64,000 nt of DNA, taken from NCBI RefSeq assembly GCF_014190915.1, contig NZ_JACHVU010000002.1, positions 124,001-188,000 on the forward strand. The letters run 5' to 3'. Origin of the DNA: Mycolicibacterium iranicum. Lineage in GTDB: Bacteria; Actinomycetota; Actinomycetes; Mycobacteriales; Mycobacteriaceae. The translations under genes and the position numbers were made by a program. The notes beneath the pieces are model-generated. The model searched no databases. It was given only the letters and a program-made list of their open reading frames with translations, and was not told the origin of the DNA. Of the stretch, positions 25,851-34,416 are shown one piece after another. Position 1 is the first letter of the stretch, and every line of letters begins with the position of its first letter.

Positions 25851-26899
25851 TGCGATTAGGCGTGCTCGACGTGGGCAGCAATACCGTCCATCTTCTGGTG
25901 GTGGACGCCCGTCGCGGTGGCCACCCCACACCGATGAGTTCCACGAAGGCCTCGCTGCGCCTCGCCGAGGCGATCGACAACTCCGGAAAGCTCACCCGCC
26001 GCGGCGCCGACAGGCTGGTGGGCACCGTCGACGAGTTCGCCCGCATCGCGACCAGCTCGGGCTGCTCGGAGCTGATGGCGTTCGCCACCTCGGCGGTGCG
26101 CGACGCCACGAACTCCGAGGACGTGCTGGCCCGGGTCAAGTCGGAGACCGGTGTCGAGCTGCGGGTGCTCAGCGGTGTCGACGAGTCGCGGCTGACATTC
26201 CTCGCGGTGCGCCGGTGGTACGGCTGGAGCGCCGGACGCATCATCAACATCGACATCGGCGGCGGCTCGCTGGAGCTCTCCAGCGGAGTCGACGAGGAAC
26301 CGGATGTCGCGCTGTCGCTGCCGCTGGGCGCCGGCCGGATGACACGCGAATGGTTGCCCGACGATCCGCCGGGGCGGCGCCGCGTGGGGATGCTGCGCGA
26401 CTGGCTGTCCACCGAGCTGTCCGAGGCCGCGGCGACTATCACCGACGCCGGTAGTCCGGACCTCGCCGTCGCCACCTCGAAGACGTTCCGATCGCTGGCC
26501 CGGCTGACGGGTGCGGCGCCGTCCGGCGCAGGTCCCAGGGTCAAGCGCACGCTGACGGCGACCGGTCTTCGGCAACTCATAAATTTCATCTCTAGGATGA
26601 CCGCGGCTGACCGAGCGGAATTGGAAGGGGTGAGCGTCGACCGGGCTCCGCAGATCGTCGCAGGCGCACTCGTGGCGGAGGCGAGCATGAAGGCACTGGG
26701 TATCGATCAGGTCGACATCTGCCCCTGGGCGTTGCGTGAGGGTCTGATCCTGCGGAAACTCGACAGCGAGGCCGACGGCAGCGCGTTCGTCGGGGGCTTC
26801 GGCAAACCAGGCAAGACCAACGGCGCCGCGAAGACCGCCAAGGCCGGCACGGGAGATTCGGACTCACGGCCGATGTCGGTACGCAATGCTGGACGGTGA
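25850..26899 (+). CDS. ppx: exopolyphosphatase, Ppx/GppA family
   Basis: A 349-residue ASKHA-fold phosphatase that removes terminal phosphates from inorganic polyphosphate. The first phosphate-binding strand is [16 protein letters not shown] near residues 4-19. [16 protein letters not shown] carries the Glu/Arg region and [12 protein letters not shown] the second phosphate loop. It matches Rv0496 (PPX1). The GTG start appears leaderless. Polyphosphate handling close to senX3-regX3 on the chromosome fits a phosphate theme, although the glycan cluster separates them here. The C-terminal 35 residues are low-complexity. Confidence 0.92.
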   Translation: MRLGVLDVGSNTVHLLVVDARRGGHPTPMSSTKASLRLAEAIDNSGKLTRRGADRLVGTVDEFARIATSSGCSELMAFATSAVRDATNSEDVLARVKSETGVELRVLSGVDESRLTFLAVRRWYGWSAGRIINIDIGGGSLELSSGVDEEPDVALSLPLGAGRMTREWLPDDPPGRRRVGMLRDWLSTELSEAAATITDAGSPDLAVATSKTFRSLARLTGAAPSGAGPRVKRTLTATGLRQLINFISRMTAADRAELEGVSVDRAPQIVAGALVAEASMKALGIDQVDICPWALREGLILRKLDSEADGSAFVGGFGKPGKTNGAAKTAKAGTGDSDSRPMSVRNAGR

Positions 26900-26926
26900 A
26901 GCAGCGAGGCTCAAAGGCAACAGGCG

Positions 26927-28246
26927 ATGACTGGATCTGATGACAGCAACAGCAGCACGCGGCCGATCTCGGTCGCCGAACTGCTGGCCAAGAACGGCAC
27001 GATCGGTGCACCACCGGTCGGCGGCCGGCGCCGTCGTCGGCGCGGAAACGCCGATGCCGTCACCGTCGCCGAGCTCACCGGCGAGATTCCGATCATCCGC
27101 CCGGATGACCCGCCGCCGGTCGCGGCGCCGCCACCGCAGGTAGAACCCCCGGCCGAGGATGCGACGGTCTCCGACGTCGAGAGCCCGGCCGGCGCCGCAG
27201 AGGCCGAGAGCCCGGCCGAGCCCTCAGAGGCCGACGTCGCGGAGGCCGACGTCGCGGAGGTCGAGGCCGTCCCCCCCGAGGCCGTCCCCTCCGAGGTCGA
27301 CACCGATGACGCCCCTGAGGGCACCGTCGGGGACACCGACGACGACACCGACGACGATTACGCCGACGCGGTCGCCGAGCACACCGCCCGCGTCGAGGAG
27401 CGCGACACCGACCCCGCCCCCGAGCCCGCCCCCGAACCGGCCCGGCGATTCGGCTTCGGCCGGTTCGGCCGCAAGGAGCCGGCTGCGGGCGCGGAGACGT
27501 GGACACCCGATCCGGTCGACGGGCCCGGCGCCGACATCGCCGAGGCCGCCGAAGTCACCGACGAGCTCGACGAGCCGGTGGAAATCGAAGCGCCCGACGC
27601 GCAGGCCCCGGTAGCCGACACCGCGAAGGCCGACACCGCGAAGGCCGACACCGACGACACCGTGACGGCCGACGACCTCGACGCCGACGACCTCGATGCC
27701 GACGACCTCGATGCCGACGACCTCGATGCAGACGACCTCGACGACGAGCACCTCGATGCCGACGACGACGCCGACGACGACCGGGACGAGCTGCCGTCCT
27801 ACCTGCGTTCCACCGAGGATGCCCTCTTCGGCGGCCAGTCCGTCGCCGATGACCTGGCGCGGCGGCGCGGCCGCACGTTGCTCGCCGGGGTGGACGGCGA
27901 CCTGGCCGGCAGCGACCTCGACGATGACCTCGACGACGACGAGGACGCTGCCCTGGAGACCGGGCACGACGAACCCCGCCAGATGTCCTCGGTGGTCCAC
28001 GCCCTGTGGATCATCGGGCAGAGCGTCGTGGCCGTCATCTTCGGCGCCGGGCTCTTCGTCGCGTTCGACCAGCTGTGGAAGTGGAACAACATCGTCGCGC
28101 TGGTGCTGTCGGTCCTGGTCATCCTCGGCCTGGTCGTGGGTGTGCGGGTGGTGCGTAAGACCGAGGACATCGGCAGCACCCTGATCGCGGTGGCGGTCGG
28201 CGCGCTGGTCACGCTCGGTCCGCTGGCGTTGTTGCAGTCCGGCTAG
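26927..28246 (+). CDS. acidic, largely disordered membrane protein (Rv0497-like)
   Basis: A 439-residue protein. Residues 1-345 are acidic, Ala/Pro/Glu/Asp-rich and probably disordered, with a short basic patch near residues 30-40 and a five-copy DDLDA repeat (27671-27745). The C-terminal 90 residues hold three or so transmembrane helices ([56 protein letters not shown]). It matches Rv0497, which is shorter because of fewer repeats. A large charged cytoplasmic tail on a small membrane anchor suggests a scaffold or phosphorylation target; unproven. It follows ppx by 27 bp. Confidence 0.8.
   Translation: MTGSDDSNSSTRPISVAELLAKNGTIGAPPVGGRRRRRRGNADAVTVAELTGEIPIIRPDDPPPVAAPPPQVEPPAEDATVSDVESPAGAAEAESPAEPSEADVAEADVAEVEAVPPEAVPSEVDTDDAPEGTVGDTDDDTDDDYADAVAEHTARVEERDTDPAPEPAPEPARRFGFGRFGRKEPAAGAETWTPDPVDGPGADIAEAAEVTDELDEPVEIEAPDAQAPVADTAKADTAKADTDDTVTADDLDADDLDADDLDADDLDADDLDDEHLDADDDADDDRDELPSYLRSTEDALFGGQSVADDLARRRGRTLLAGVDGDLAGSDLDDDLDDDEDAALETGHDEPRQMSSVVHALWIIGQSVVAVIFGAGLFVAFDQLWKWNNIVALVLSVLVILGLVVGVRVVRKTEDIGSTLIAVAVGALVTLGPLALLQSG
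27671..27745 (+). repeat. five 15-bp in-frame repeats (DDLDA)
   Basis: Five consecutive 15-bp units, gacgacctcgaygcc with small changes, run from 27671 to 27745 within the acidic membrane protein and encode DDLDA. Being in frame, copy changes would alter length without frameshift. Confidence 0.9.
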
Positions 28247-28268
28247 GACCGAACGGCCGAAACGACAC

Positions 28269-29114
28269 GTGCGCCCCGCAATCAAGGTCGGTCTCTCGAC
28301 GGCCTCGGTCTACCCGCTGAGGACCGAGGCCGCGTTCGAGTACGCCGCGAAACTGGGTTATGACGGCGTCGAGCTGATGGTCTGGGCCGAAGCGGTCAGC
28401 CAGGACATCGACGCGATCGAGGCGATGTCCAAGCATTACGGCGTCCCCGTGCTGTCCGTCCACGCGCCGTGTCTGCTCATCTCGCAGCGGGTGTGGGGCG
28501 CCAACCCCATCTCGAAGCTGGAGCGCAGCGTGCGCGCCGCCGAGCAGCTCGGCGCCCAGACCGTCGTCGTCCACCCGCCGTTCCGGTGGCAGCGCCGCTA
28601 TGCCGAGGGCTTCAGCGATCAGGTCGCCGAACTGGAGGCCGGCAGCGACATCCTGGTGGCCGTCGAGAACATGTTCCCGTTCCGCGCCGACCGCTTCTTC
28701 GGCGCGGGACCCACCTCGATCGAGCGGATGCGCAAGCGCGGCGGCAGGCCCGGTCCCGGGATCTCCGCGTTCGCGCCGTCCTACGACCCTCTCGACGGTG
28801 GCCACGCGCACTACACGCTGGATCTGTCGCACACCGCGACGGCGGGCACCGACGCCGTGGACATGGCCCGGCGTATGGGCGAGGGCCTGGTGCATCTGCA
28901 TCTGTGCGACGGCAGCGGCGCGTCCCACGACGAACATCTGGTGCCCGGCCACGGCACGCAGCCGACTGTCGAGATCTGCGAGATGCTGGCTGCAAGCGAC
29001 TTCGCGGGCCATGTCATCCTCGAAGTCACGACCTCCGGAGCGCGCAACGCCGCCGAACGCGAGGCGCTGTTGACCGAGTCGCTGCAGTTCGCCAGGGAGC
29101 ATCTGCTGCGCTGA
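28269..29114 (+). CDS. TIM-barrel sugar isomerase/AP-endonuclease-2 family protein
   Basis: A 281-residue protein of the xylose-isomerase-like TIM-barrel family. It begins KVGLSTASVYPLRTEAAFEYA; VLSVHAPCLL, VVVHPPFRWQ, VAVENMFPFRA and LDLSHTATAG carry the metal-ligand-type His, Glu and Asp positions, and HLCDGSGA with HLVPGHGT completes the barrel. It probably binds divalent metal and isomerises a sugar or cyclitol; inositol catabolism enzymes are close relatives. It matches Rv0498. GTG start 22 bp after the membrane protein. Confidence 0.8.
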   Translation: MRPAIKVGLSTASVYPLRTEAAFEYAAKLGYDGVELMVWAEAVSQDIDAIEAMSKHYGVPVLSVHAPCLLISQRVWGANPISKLERSVRAAEQLGAQTVVVHPPFRWQRRYAEGFSDQVAELEAGSDILVAVENMFPFRADRFFGAGPTSIERMRKRGGRPGPGISAFAPSYDPLDGGHAHYTLDLSHTATAGTDAVDMARRMGEGLVHLHLCDGSGASHDEHLVPGHGTQPTVEICEMLAASDFAGHVILEVTTSGARNAAEREALLTESLQFAREHLLR

Positions 29115-29128
29115 CCCCGAGGACGCCG

Positions 29129-29965
29129 ATGACGAGCTCCACCCTGTTCACCGACGCGATGGCGCTGACTCCCGTGGGGGACGGGAGATATCACGGGGTG
29201 CTCAACGAGCACTGGACGATCGGCCCCAAGGTGCACGGCGGGGCGATGCTGGCCCTGTGCGCCAACGCCGCGCGCACCGAGTTCGGCGAACCCGGGGTGG
29301 AGCCGATCGCGGTGTCCGGCAGCTTCCTGTGGGCGCCGGACCCGGGGGCGATGGAGGTCGTCACCACCGTGCGCAAGCGCGGCAGGCGGGTCAGCCTGAT
29401 CGACGTCGAGCTCAACCAGGGGGACCGGACCGCCCTGCGCGCGGCGATCACTCTGGGAGCACCCGAACATCATGTGCCGCCGTTGTTGTCGGTGAACCCG
29501 GTGGTGCCGCTGATGACTCCGGAGCCGCCGCCGGGTCTCGAGCCGATCGGGCCAGGGCATTCCATGGCCGACATCGTGCACCTCGCCCACGGCTGCGACA
29601 TCCGGCCCTCGCTGACGAGTTTCAGCCCGCGCGGCGACGGCGGGATGCCGGTCATCGAATACTGGGTGCGCCCCAAGGGCGTCGCCCCCGATCTGCTGTT
29701 CGCCCTGCTGTGCGGCGACGTGTCGGCCCCGGTCACGTTCGGCGTCAACAGGTTTGGTTGGGCGCCCACCGTGCAGCTGACGGCCTACCTGCGCGCCCTG
29801 CCCGCCGACGGATGGCTGCGGGTGATGTGCACCGCGACCCAGATCGGCCAGGACTGGTTCGACGAGGACCACATCGTCGTCGACTGCGAAGGCCGGATCA
29901 TCGTGCAGACGCGCCAGCTGGCGATGGTGCCCGCCCCGGCGGAGCTGTCGGACACACCCGGCTGA
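29129..29965 (+). CDS. acyl-CoA thioesterase-like double hotdog protein
   Basis: A 278-residue protein with two hotdog domains: NEHWTIGPKVHGGAMLALCANAA in the first and the FALLCGDVSAPVTFGVNRFGWAPTVQLTAYLRA stretch in the second (quoted region 29700-29790). RLMCTATQ-like and GQDWFDEDHIVVDCEGRIIV segments are typical of TesB/thioesterase-3 proteins. It probably hydrolyses acyl-CoA. GAGGA sits 7 nt before the ATG. It lies 14 bp after the TIM-barrel gene, suggesting an operon. It matches Rv0499 by order. Confidence 0.78.
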   Translation: MTSSTLFTDAMALTPVGDGRYHGVLNEHWTIGPKVHGGAMLALCANAARTEFGEPGVEPIAVSGSFLWAPDPGAMEVVTTVRKRGRRVSLIDVELNQGDRTALRAAITLGAPEHHVPPLLSVNPVVPLMTPEPPPGLEPIGPGHSMADIVHLAHGCDIRPSLTSFSPRGDGGMPVIEYWVRPKGVAPDLLFALLCGDVSAPVTFGVNRFGWAPTVQLTAYLRALPADGWLRVMCTATQIGQDWFDEDHIVVDCEGRIIVQTRQLAMVPAPAELSDTPG

Positions 29966-30004
29966 GCCGACGATCCGGCCCGACCCCGGCCGTGGGTCCG
30001 TGCC

Positions 30005-30889
30005 ATGCTTTCGGGCATGGCCAGAATCGCGATCGTTGGCGGCGGAAACATCGGTGAGGCGTTGCTGGCGGGGCTGCTGCGCGCCGGCAGGCAGGTCAAG
30101 GACCTCGTCGTCGCCGAGAAGAACCCCGCCCGGGCGAAGTTCCTCTCCGAGAAGTACGCCGTGCTGGTGACGTCGGTGTCCGACGCCGTCGACGCCGCGA
30201 CCTACGTCGTCGTCGCGGTCAAGCCCGGCGATGTGCAGAACGTCATCGGCGAGATCGCCGACACCGCGGCCCGCGCCGAAACCGACACTGCCGAACAGGT
30301 TTTCGTCACCGTCGCGGCCGGCGTCAGCACCGCCTACTTCGAGAACAAGCTGCCCGCCGGAAGCCCGGTCATCCGGGTGATGCCGAACGCCCCGATGCTC
30401 GTCGGGGGCGGTGTCAGCGCGCTCGCCCCGGGGCGCTTCGCGACATCAGAACAGCTCAAGGAGGTCTCGCAGCTGTTCGATGCGGTCGGCGGTGTGCTCA
30501 CGGTGTCGGAGACCCAGATCGACGCGGTCACCGCGGTCTCGGGTTCGGGTCCGGCGTACTTCTTCCTGATGGTCGAAGCGCTCGTCGACGCCGCGGTCGA
30601 CGCAGGTCTGGCCCGGTCGGTGGCCACCGATCTGGTGGTGCAGACGATGGCCGGTTCGGCGGCGATGCTGCTGGAGCGTCTCGACGACGCCACCCCGGAC
30701 GGTGGCCCGGCCATCGGCGCCGCGATGGACACCTCGGCGGCCCAGCTGCGGGCCACGGTCACGTCCCCGGGCGGGACGACCGCCGCTGGTCTGCGCGAAC
30801 TCGAGCGCGGGGGACTCAGGGCGGCTGTGGCCAACGCCGTCGAAGCGGCAAAAAAGCGCTCTGAGCAGCTCGGAATTACATCGGAGTAG
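30005..30889 (+). CDS. proC: pyrroline-5-carboxylate reductase
   Basis: A 294-residue enzyme catalysing the last step of proline synthesis from glutamate with NAD(P)H. The Rossmann motif IAIVGGGNIGEALLAGL follows the start, AVKPGDVQ and VRVMPNAPMLVGGG are family signatures, and the C-terminal helical dimer domain has TAVSGSGPAYFFLM and TVTSPGGTTAAGL. ATG 30005 copies the M. tuberculosis annotation; ATG 30017 (MARIAIVGG) is equally possible since neither has a clear ribosome site. The gene ends 140 bp before the HTH gene. Confidence 0.95.
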   Translation: MLSGMARIAIVGGGNIGEALLAGLLRAGRQVKDLVVAEKNPARAKFLSEKYAVLVTSVSDAVDAATYVVVAVKPGDVQNVIGEIADTAARAETDTAEQVFVTVAAGVSTAYFENKLPAGSPVIRVMPNAPMLVGGGVSALAPGRFATSEQLKEVSQLFDAVGGVLTVSETQIDAVTAVSGSGPAYFFLMVEALVDAAVDAGLARSVATDLVVQTMAGSAAMLLERLDDATPDGGPAIGAAMDTSAAQLRATVTSPGGTTAAGLRELERGGLRAAVANAVEAAKKRSEQLGITSE

Positions 30890-30910
30890 TTCATCAATTT
30901 GGAACGGATT

Positions 30911-30988
30911 ACCCCACACCCGTCGCAGTAACCCCACCTGCCACGCTATTCTCCCAGTGGTAAGCACGGGTTGGTGCCAGCGGTGGGG
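30911..30988 (+). promoter_or_regulatory. promoter and ACCCCAC repeats before the HTH gene
   Basis: ACCCCAC occurs at 30911-30917 and 30931-30937, exactly 20 bp apart, and inverted as GTGGGG at 30983-30988. TATTCT at 30947-30952 fits a -10 box with a start near 30959, leaving a leader of about 70 nt. The repeats flank this promoter and may be operator half-sites, perhaps for the gene product itself. Confidence 0.45.
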
Positions 30989-31028
30989 AAGCCGCTGGAA
31001 CTGCCCGTGCCTGATGGATTGGGTTGCG

Positions 31029-31301
31029 ATGACGTCTATGAACGGGCCTTCTTCGCGGGATTCGGCCGGCGGGAAGGCGGCGCGCGACGCCGGGCAGAGC
31101 AGCGGCGGAGATGCGCAAGCGCCGCGGGCTCAATTCCTCACGGTCGCCGAGGTGGCCAGCCTGATGCGGGTCAGCAAGATGACCGTGTACCGGCTGGTGC
31201 ACAACGGCGAATTGCCCGCCGTTCGTGTGGGGCGCTCGTTCCGTGTGCACGCCAAAGCAGTCCACGACATGTTGGAGAGCTCGTACTTCGACGCAGGCTG
31301 A
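31029..31301 (+). CDS. MerR/excisionase-type HTH regulator (BldC-like)
   Basis: A 90-residue protein whose C-terminal 55 residues form a single helix-turn-helix wing: FLTVAEVASLMRVSKMTVYR and LVHNGELPAVRVGRSFRVH. The N-terminal 35 residues are Gly/Ser-rich and disordered. This architecture matches the excisionase family and the actinobacterial developmental regulator BldC, which binds tandem direct repeats. It corresponds to Rv0500A. ATG 31029 is chosen; ATG 31038 is possible. Direct repeats at its own promoter suggest autoregulation. Confidence 0.8.
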   Translation: MTSMNGPSSRDSAGGKAARDAGQSSGGDAQAPRAQFLTVAEVASLMRVSKMTVYRLVHNGELPAVRVGRSFRVHAKAVHDMLESSYFDAG

Positions 31302-31360
31302 TCGCCTCGCCGGCGTGCGGCGGGCTCCGAGGTGATTTCGGTGCCGGCTCGGTCGCCAGG

Positions 31361-31449
31361 TAAGGTGACCGGTCGAGGCTGACACCGGTACGGAACGGTG
31401 TGCGAAGGCGCCTTCGAGTCAATCGAGATCAACGTAGGTAGCGGAGTTC
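31361..31449 (+). promoter_or_regulatory. promoter and structured leader of the bS22 gene
   Basis: TAAGGT (31361-31366) fits a -10 box, giving an untranslated leader of about 77 nt. It contains ACACCG (31382-31387) pairing with CGGTGT (31396-31401), followed directly by a perfect 14-bp palindrome (31403-31416, CGAAGGCGCCTTCG). GGAG at 31443-31446 serves as ribosome site. Such structure suggests feedback by a ribosomal protein, which is inference. Confidence 0.45.
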
Positions 31450-31551
31450 ATGGGTTCTGTCATCAAGAAGCGGCGTAAGCGCATGTCGAAGAAGAAGCAC
31501 CGCAAGCTGCTTCGTCGCACCCGGGTGCAGCGCAGAAAACTCGGCAAGTAG
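31450..31551 (+). CDS. 30S ribosomal protein bS22 (33 residues)
   Basis: A 33-residue, extremely basic protein beginning [19 protein letters not shown] and ending RKLGK, with 20 Lys/Arg residues. It is the AURKAIP1/COX24-domain protein found in all mycobacteria (Rv0500B in M. tuberculosis) and seen as bS22 in mycobacterial 30S structures, as I recall. It would bind 16S rRNA near the decoding region. It lies between the HTH gene and the epimerase gene, 28 bp before the latter. Lys and Arg codons are in actinobacterial usage. Confidence 0.9.
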
Positions 31552-31579
31552 TCCGCCGCCCCGCCGCTAGGCTGTCGGG

Positions 31580-32680
31580 ATGGAGACGCAGGGTCGGTCT
31601 GGCGGAGGCGCCGACGGACCCGACTCCCGGGACACCCTGAACTATCCGAAGGTCGTTCTGGTCACGGGGGCCTGCAGGTTCCTCGGCGGGTATCTCACTG
31701 CGCGCCTGGCGCAGAACCCTCTGATAAACCACGTCATCGCCGTCGACGCGGTCGCGCCGAGCAAGGATCTGCTGCGGCGGATGGGTCGCGCGGAGTTCGT
31801 CCGCGCCGACATCCGTAATCCGTTCATCGCGAAGGTGATCCGCAACGGGGACGTCGACACCGTCGTCCACGCCGCGGCCGCGTCCTACGCGCCGCGCTCC
31901 GGTGGCCGCGCGATGCTCAAAGAGCTCAACGTGATGGGTGCGATCCAGCTGTTCGCCGCGTGCCAGAAGGCACCGTCGGTGCGCCGGGTCATCCTGAAGT
32001 CGACCTCTGAGGTCTACGGATCGAGCTCGCGGGATCCGGTGCTGTTCTCCGAGAGCAGCAGCCGCCGCAGGCCGCCGGGGGAGGGCTTCGCGCGCGACAG
32101 CATCGACATCGAGGGTTATGCGCGCGGTCTCGGCCGGCGCCGGCCGGACATCGCCGTGTCGATCCTGCGGCTGGCCAACATGATCGGCCCGGCCATGGAT
32201 ACCGCGCTGTCGCGCTACCTGGCGGGGCCGGTGGTGCCCACTGTCATCGGCCACGATGCGCGGATGCAGCTGCTGCACGAGCAGGACGCGCTCGGTGCGC
32301 TCGAGCGCGCGACGATGGCGGGCAGGTCCGGAACGTTCAACATCGGCGCCGCGGGCGTCATCATGATGAGCCAGGCGATCCGGAGGGCGGGTCGGCTGGC
32401 ACTGCCCGTTCCGCGGTCGGCGTTGGTGGCGGTGGATTCGCTGTGGCGGGCGACCCGGAACACCGAACTCGACCGGGAGCAGCTCGACTACCTGAGCTAC
32501 GGCCGCGTCATGGACACCACCAGGATGCGTACCGAGCTCGGCTACACGACGAAGTGGACGACCGCCGAGGCGTTCGACGACTACGTGCGGGGCCGCGATC
32601 TGACGCCGATCGTGGATCCGCGCTGGATACGTGCTGTGGAGAATCGCGCGGTGGGGGCGGCGCAGCGCTGGGGACGGTAG
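31580..32680 (+). CDS. atypical NAD-dependent epimerase/dehydratase (GalE2-like)
   Basis: A 366-residue extended-SDR fold protein. The nucleotide-binding motif VVLVTGACRFLGGYL near residues 31-45 keeps GxxxxxG spacing with an unusual Cys-Arg. DTVVHAAAAS is the next strand motif. The catalytic area reads SIDIEGYARGLGRRR: the YxxxK Lys is absent, so standard SDR chemistry is doubtful. It matches Rv0501 (annotated galE2). The N-terminal 25 residues are disordered. It precedes an acyltransferase gene with 50 bp between them. Confidence 0.78.
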   Translation: METQGRSGGGADGPDSRDTLNYPKVVLVTGACRFLGGYLTARLAQNPLINHVIAVDAVAPSKDLLRRMGRAEFVRADIRNPFIAKVIRNGDVDTVVHAAAASYAPRSGGRAMLKELNVMGAIQLFAACQKAPSVRRVILKSTSEVYGSSSRDPVLFSESSSRRRPPGEGFARDSIDIEGYARGLGRRRPDIAVSILRLANMIGPAMDTALSRYLAGPVVPTVIGHDARMQLLHEQDALGALERATMAGRSGTFNIGAAGVIMMSQAIRRAGRLALPVPRSALVAVDSLWRATRNTELDREQLDYLSYGRVMDTTRMRTELGYTTKWTTAEAFDDYVRGRDLTPIVDPRWIRAVENRAVGAAQRWGR

Positions 32681-32730
32681 ACTCAGCGCTCAGCGTGACG
32701 ACCGGGGACCGTGGGGAGGGAAAGAAGACG

Positions 32731-33801
32731 TTGGCTTCCGAGCCTAGAGCGAAAGTTATTCCGCTGCATGCGAATTCAGGTCGCAGTGCAGCGCATCGGC
32801 GTGCGACCGCGCAGCGGTCCGACGGCGCCGGCCGTCATCCGTCGCTTCTGAACGATCCCGGCAGCCGCGCCTCGGCCGAACAGATCGCCGCCGTCGTCCG
32901 CGAGATCGACCAGCGCCGCGGAGGAGGCGCCGGCGTCGGCGCCGAGGACTCGGCGCCCAACGAACTCGCCCAGCGCATCGCCTCCGTCGCCGAGTTCATC
33001 CGGAAACGGATGACGGGCGAGTACACCGTCGACGAGTTCGGCTTCGATCCCCAACTCAACGACGCAATCTTCCTGCCTTTGCTGCGAGTGCTCTTCAACT
33101 CCTGGTTCCGCGTCGAGGTGAGCGGCATCGAGAACCTCCCCGAGACGGGCGCGGCACTCGTCGTCGCCAACCACGCGGGGGTCCTCCCGTTCGACGGGTT
33201 GATGACCCAGGTCGCCGTGCGCGACGAGCACCCCGCACACCGGGATCTGCGTCTGCTGGCCGCCGACATCGTCTTCGACATGCCCATGGTCGGGCAGGCC
33301 GCGCGCAAGGCCGGGCACACGATGGCCTGCGCCGACGACGCCCACCGCCTGCTGGCCGCCGGCGAGCTGACGGCGGTCTTCCCCGAGGGGTACAAGGGCC
33401 TCGGCAAGCACTTCAAGGACCGCTACAAGCTGCAGCGCTTCGGACGTGGCGGCTTCGTCTCGGCCGCGCTGCGCACCAAGGCGCCCATCGTGCCGTGTTC
33501 GATCGTCGGGTCCGAGGAGATCTACCCGATGATGGCCGACGTCAAGTTGGTCGCCCGTCTGCTGGGGCTGCCGTATTTCCCGGTCACGCCGCTGTTCCCG
33601 CTGGCGGGACCGCTGGGCGTGGTGCCGCTGCCGTCGAAGTGGTATATCCAGTTCGGCGAGCCGATCGACACGTCCGACTACGACGAGAGCGCGGCCGAGG
33701 ATCCGATGGTCACGTTCGACCTGACCGACCAGGTCCGCGAGACAATCCAGCAGACGCTCTACCAGCTGCTCGCCAACCGGAGGAACACCTTCTTCGGTTG
33801 A
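32731..33801 (+). CDS. PlsC-like lysophospholipid acyltransferase family protein
   Basis: A 356-residue membrane-associated acyltransferase. The catalytic block VVANHAGVLPFDGL resembles the HxxxxD motif (His and Asp spaced 5), and the phosphate-binding block FPEGYKGLGKHFKDRYKLQRFGRGGF carries the PEG signature (region 33379-33456). About 100 N-terminal residues are low-complexity and likely disordered. TTG at 32731 gives the length expected of Rv0502; GTG 32695 in frame is an alternative, with TAGACT (32678-32683) upstream as possible -10. Substrate unknown, probably a phospholipid or glycolipid precursor. Confidence 0.8.
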   Translation: MASEPRAKVIPLHANSGRSAAHRRATAQRSDGAGRHPSLLNDPGSRASAEQIAAVVREIDQRRGGGAGVGAEDSAPNELAQRIASVAEFIRKRMTGEYTVDEFGFDPQLNDAIFLPLLRVLFNSWFRVEVSGIENLPETGAALVVANHAGVLPFDGLMTQVAVRDEHPAHRDLRLLAADIVFDMPMVGQAARKAGHTMACADDAHRLLAAGELTAVFPEGYKGLGKHFKDRYKLQRFGRGGFVSAALRTKAPIVPCSIVGSEEIYPMMADVKLVARLLGLPYFPVTPLFPLAGPLGVVPLPSKWYIQFGEPIDTSDYDESAAEDPMVTFDLTDQVRETIQQTLYQLLANRRNTFFG

Positions 33802-33815
33802 GCCGGTTCGTTCGG

Positions 33816-34349
33816 CTAAGAGTTTTGCCCAGCAACGAATTTCGACAGCGCCTCGGCGTTGCGCTTCGAGGCGATCTTCCCGGTCAGTTCGTCGGCCTCG
33901 GCGTCGCTGGCCGCCTCACCCATCACCGTGACGATGCTGGTGATCACCCGTTCGCCGGCGTCATCGGTGACCTCGCCGCGGATGGTCGTCAGCACCGCGC
34001 CGTGCGACTCGGTGACCGAGTCCAGGTAGGAGTCGAACCAGAGTTTGTCGCCGGCCAGGATGGGCCGGTGGAAGACCAGTTTCTGGTCGCGGTGCAGGAC
34101 GCGTTCCATGTTGATCGGCAGGTCGAACTGGTTGAAGATCTCCTGCTGCACCCGGCGCCCGGCCACCGCCAGGAAGGTCAGTGACGCGATCAGCGCCCCG
34201 TGCCCGCACTCGCGGGCGGCGTCCTCGTCGAAGTGGGCGGGATGGTCGTCCTTGACCGCGCGGGCGAACTCACGGATCTTCTCCCGGTCGACCTCGAAGT
34301 AGTCGGGGTACCGGTAGTGGGTTCCGATGATCTCTTCTGCGATGGCCAT
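33816..34349 (-). CDS. MaoC/FAS1-type (3R)-hydroxyacyl-ACP dehydratase, HadA-like
   Basis: A 177-residue single hotdog-fold protein. It starts [20 protein letters not shown] and has [20 protein letters not shown], typical of the UPF0336/HadA group whose members pair with a HadB-type catalytic subunit in FAS-II mycolate elongation. The hydratase motif DxxxxH is not evident, as in HadA. It matches Rv0504c. Neighbour Rv0503c (cmaA2) of M. tuberculosis is absent here. The ATG at 34349 follows GAGAG weakly. It converges on the acyltransferase gene after 14 bp. Confidence 0.8.
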   Translation of the reverse strand: MAIAEEIIGTHYRYPDYFEVDREKIREFARAVKDDHPAHFDEDAARECGHGALIASLTFLAVAGRRVQQEIFNQFDLPINMERVLHRDQKLVFHRPILAGDKLWFDSYLDSVTESHGAVLTTIRGEVTDDAGERVITSIVTVMGEAASDAEADELTGKIASKRNAEALSKFVAGQNS

Positions 34350-34416
34350 GCGGCGTCTCTCGTCTTTCACGTCGTCGGTAGCGGCCGCGAGCCTATCAAC
34401 GCCGGATCGGTGGGCC

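Noticed and set aside
27224..28285. 353-residue minus-strand frame with Val/Gly repeats
   Set aside because: It is the antisense image of the DDLDA repeats of the acidic membrane protein.
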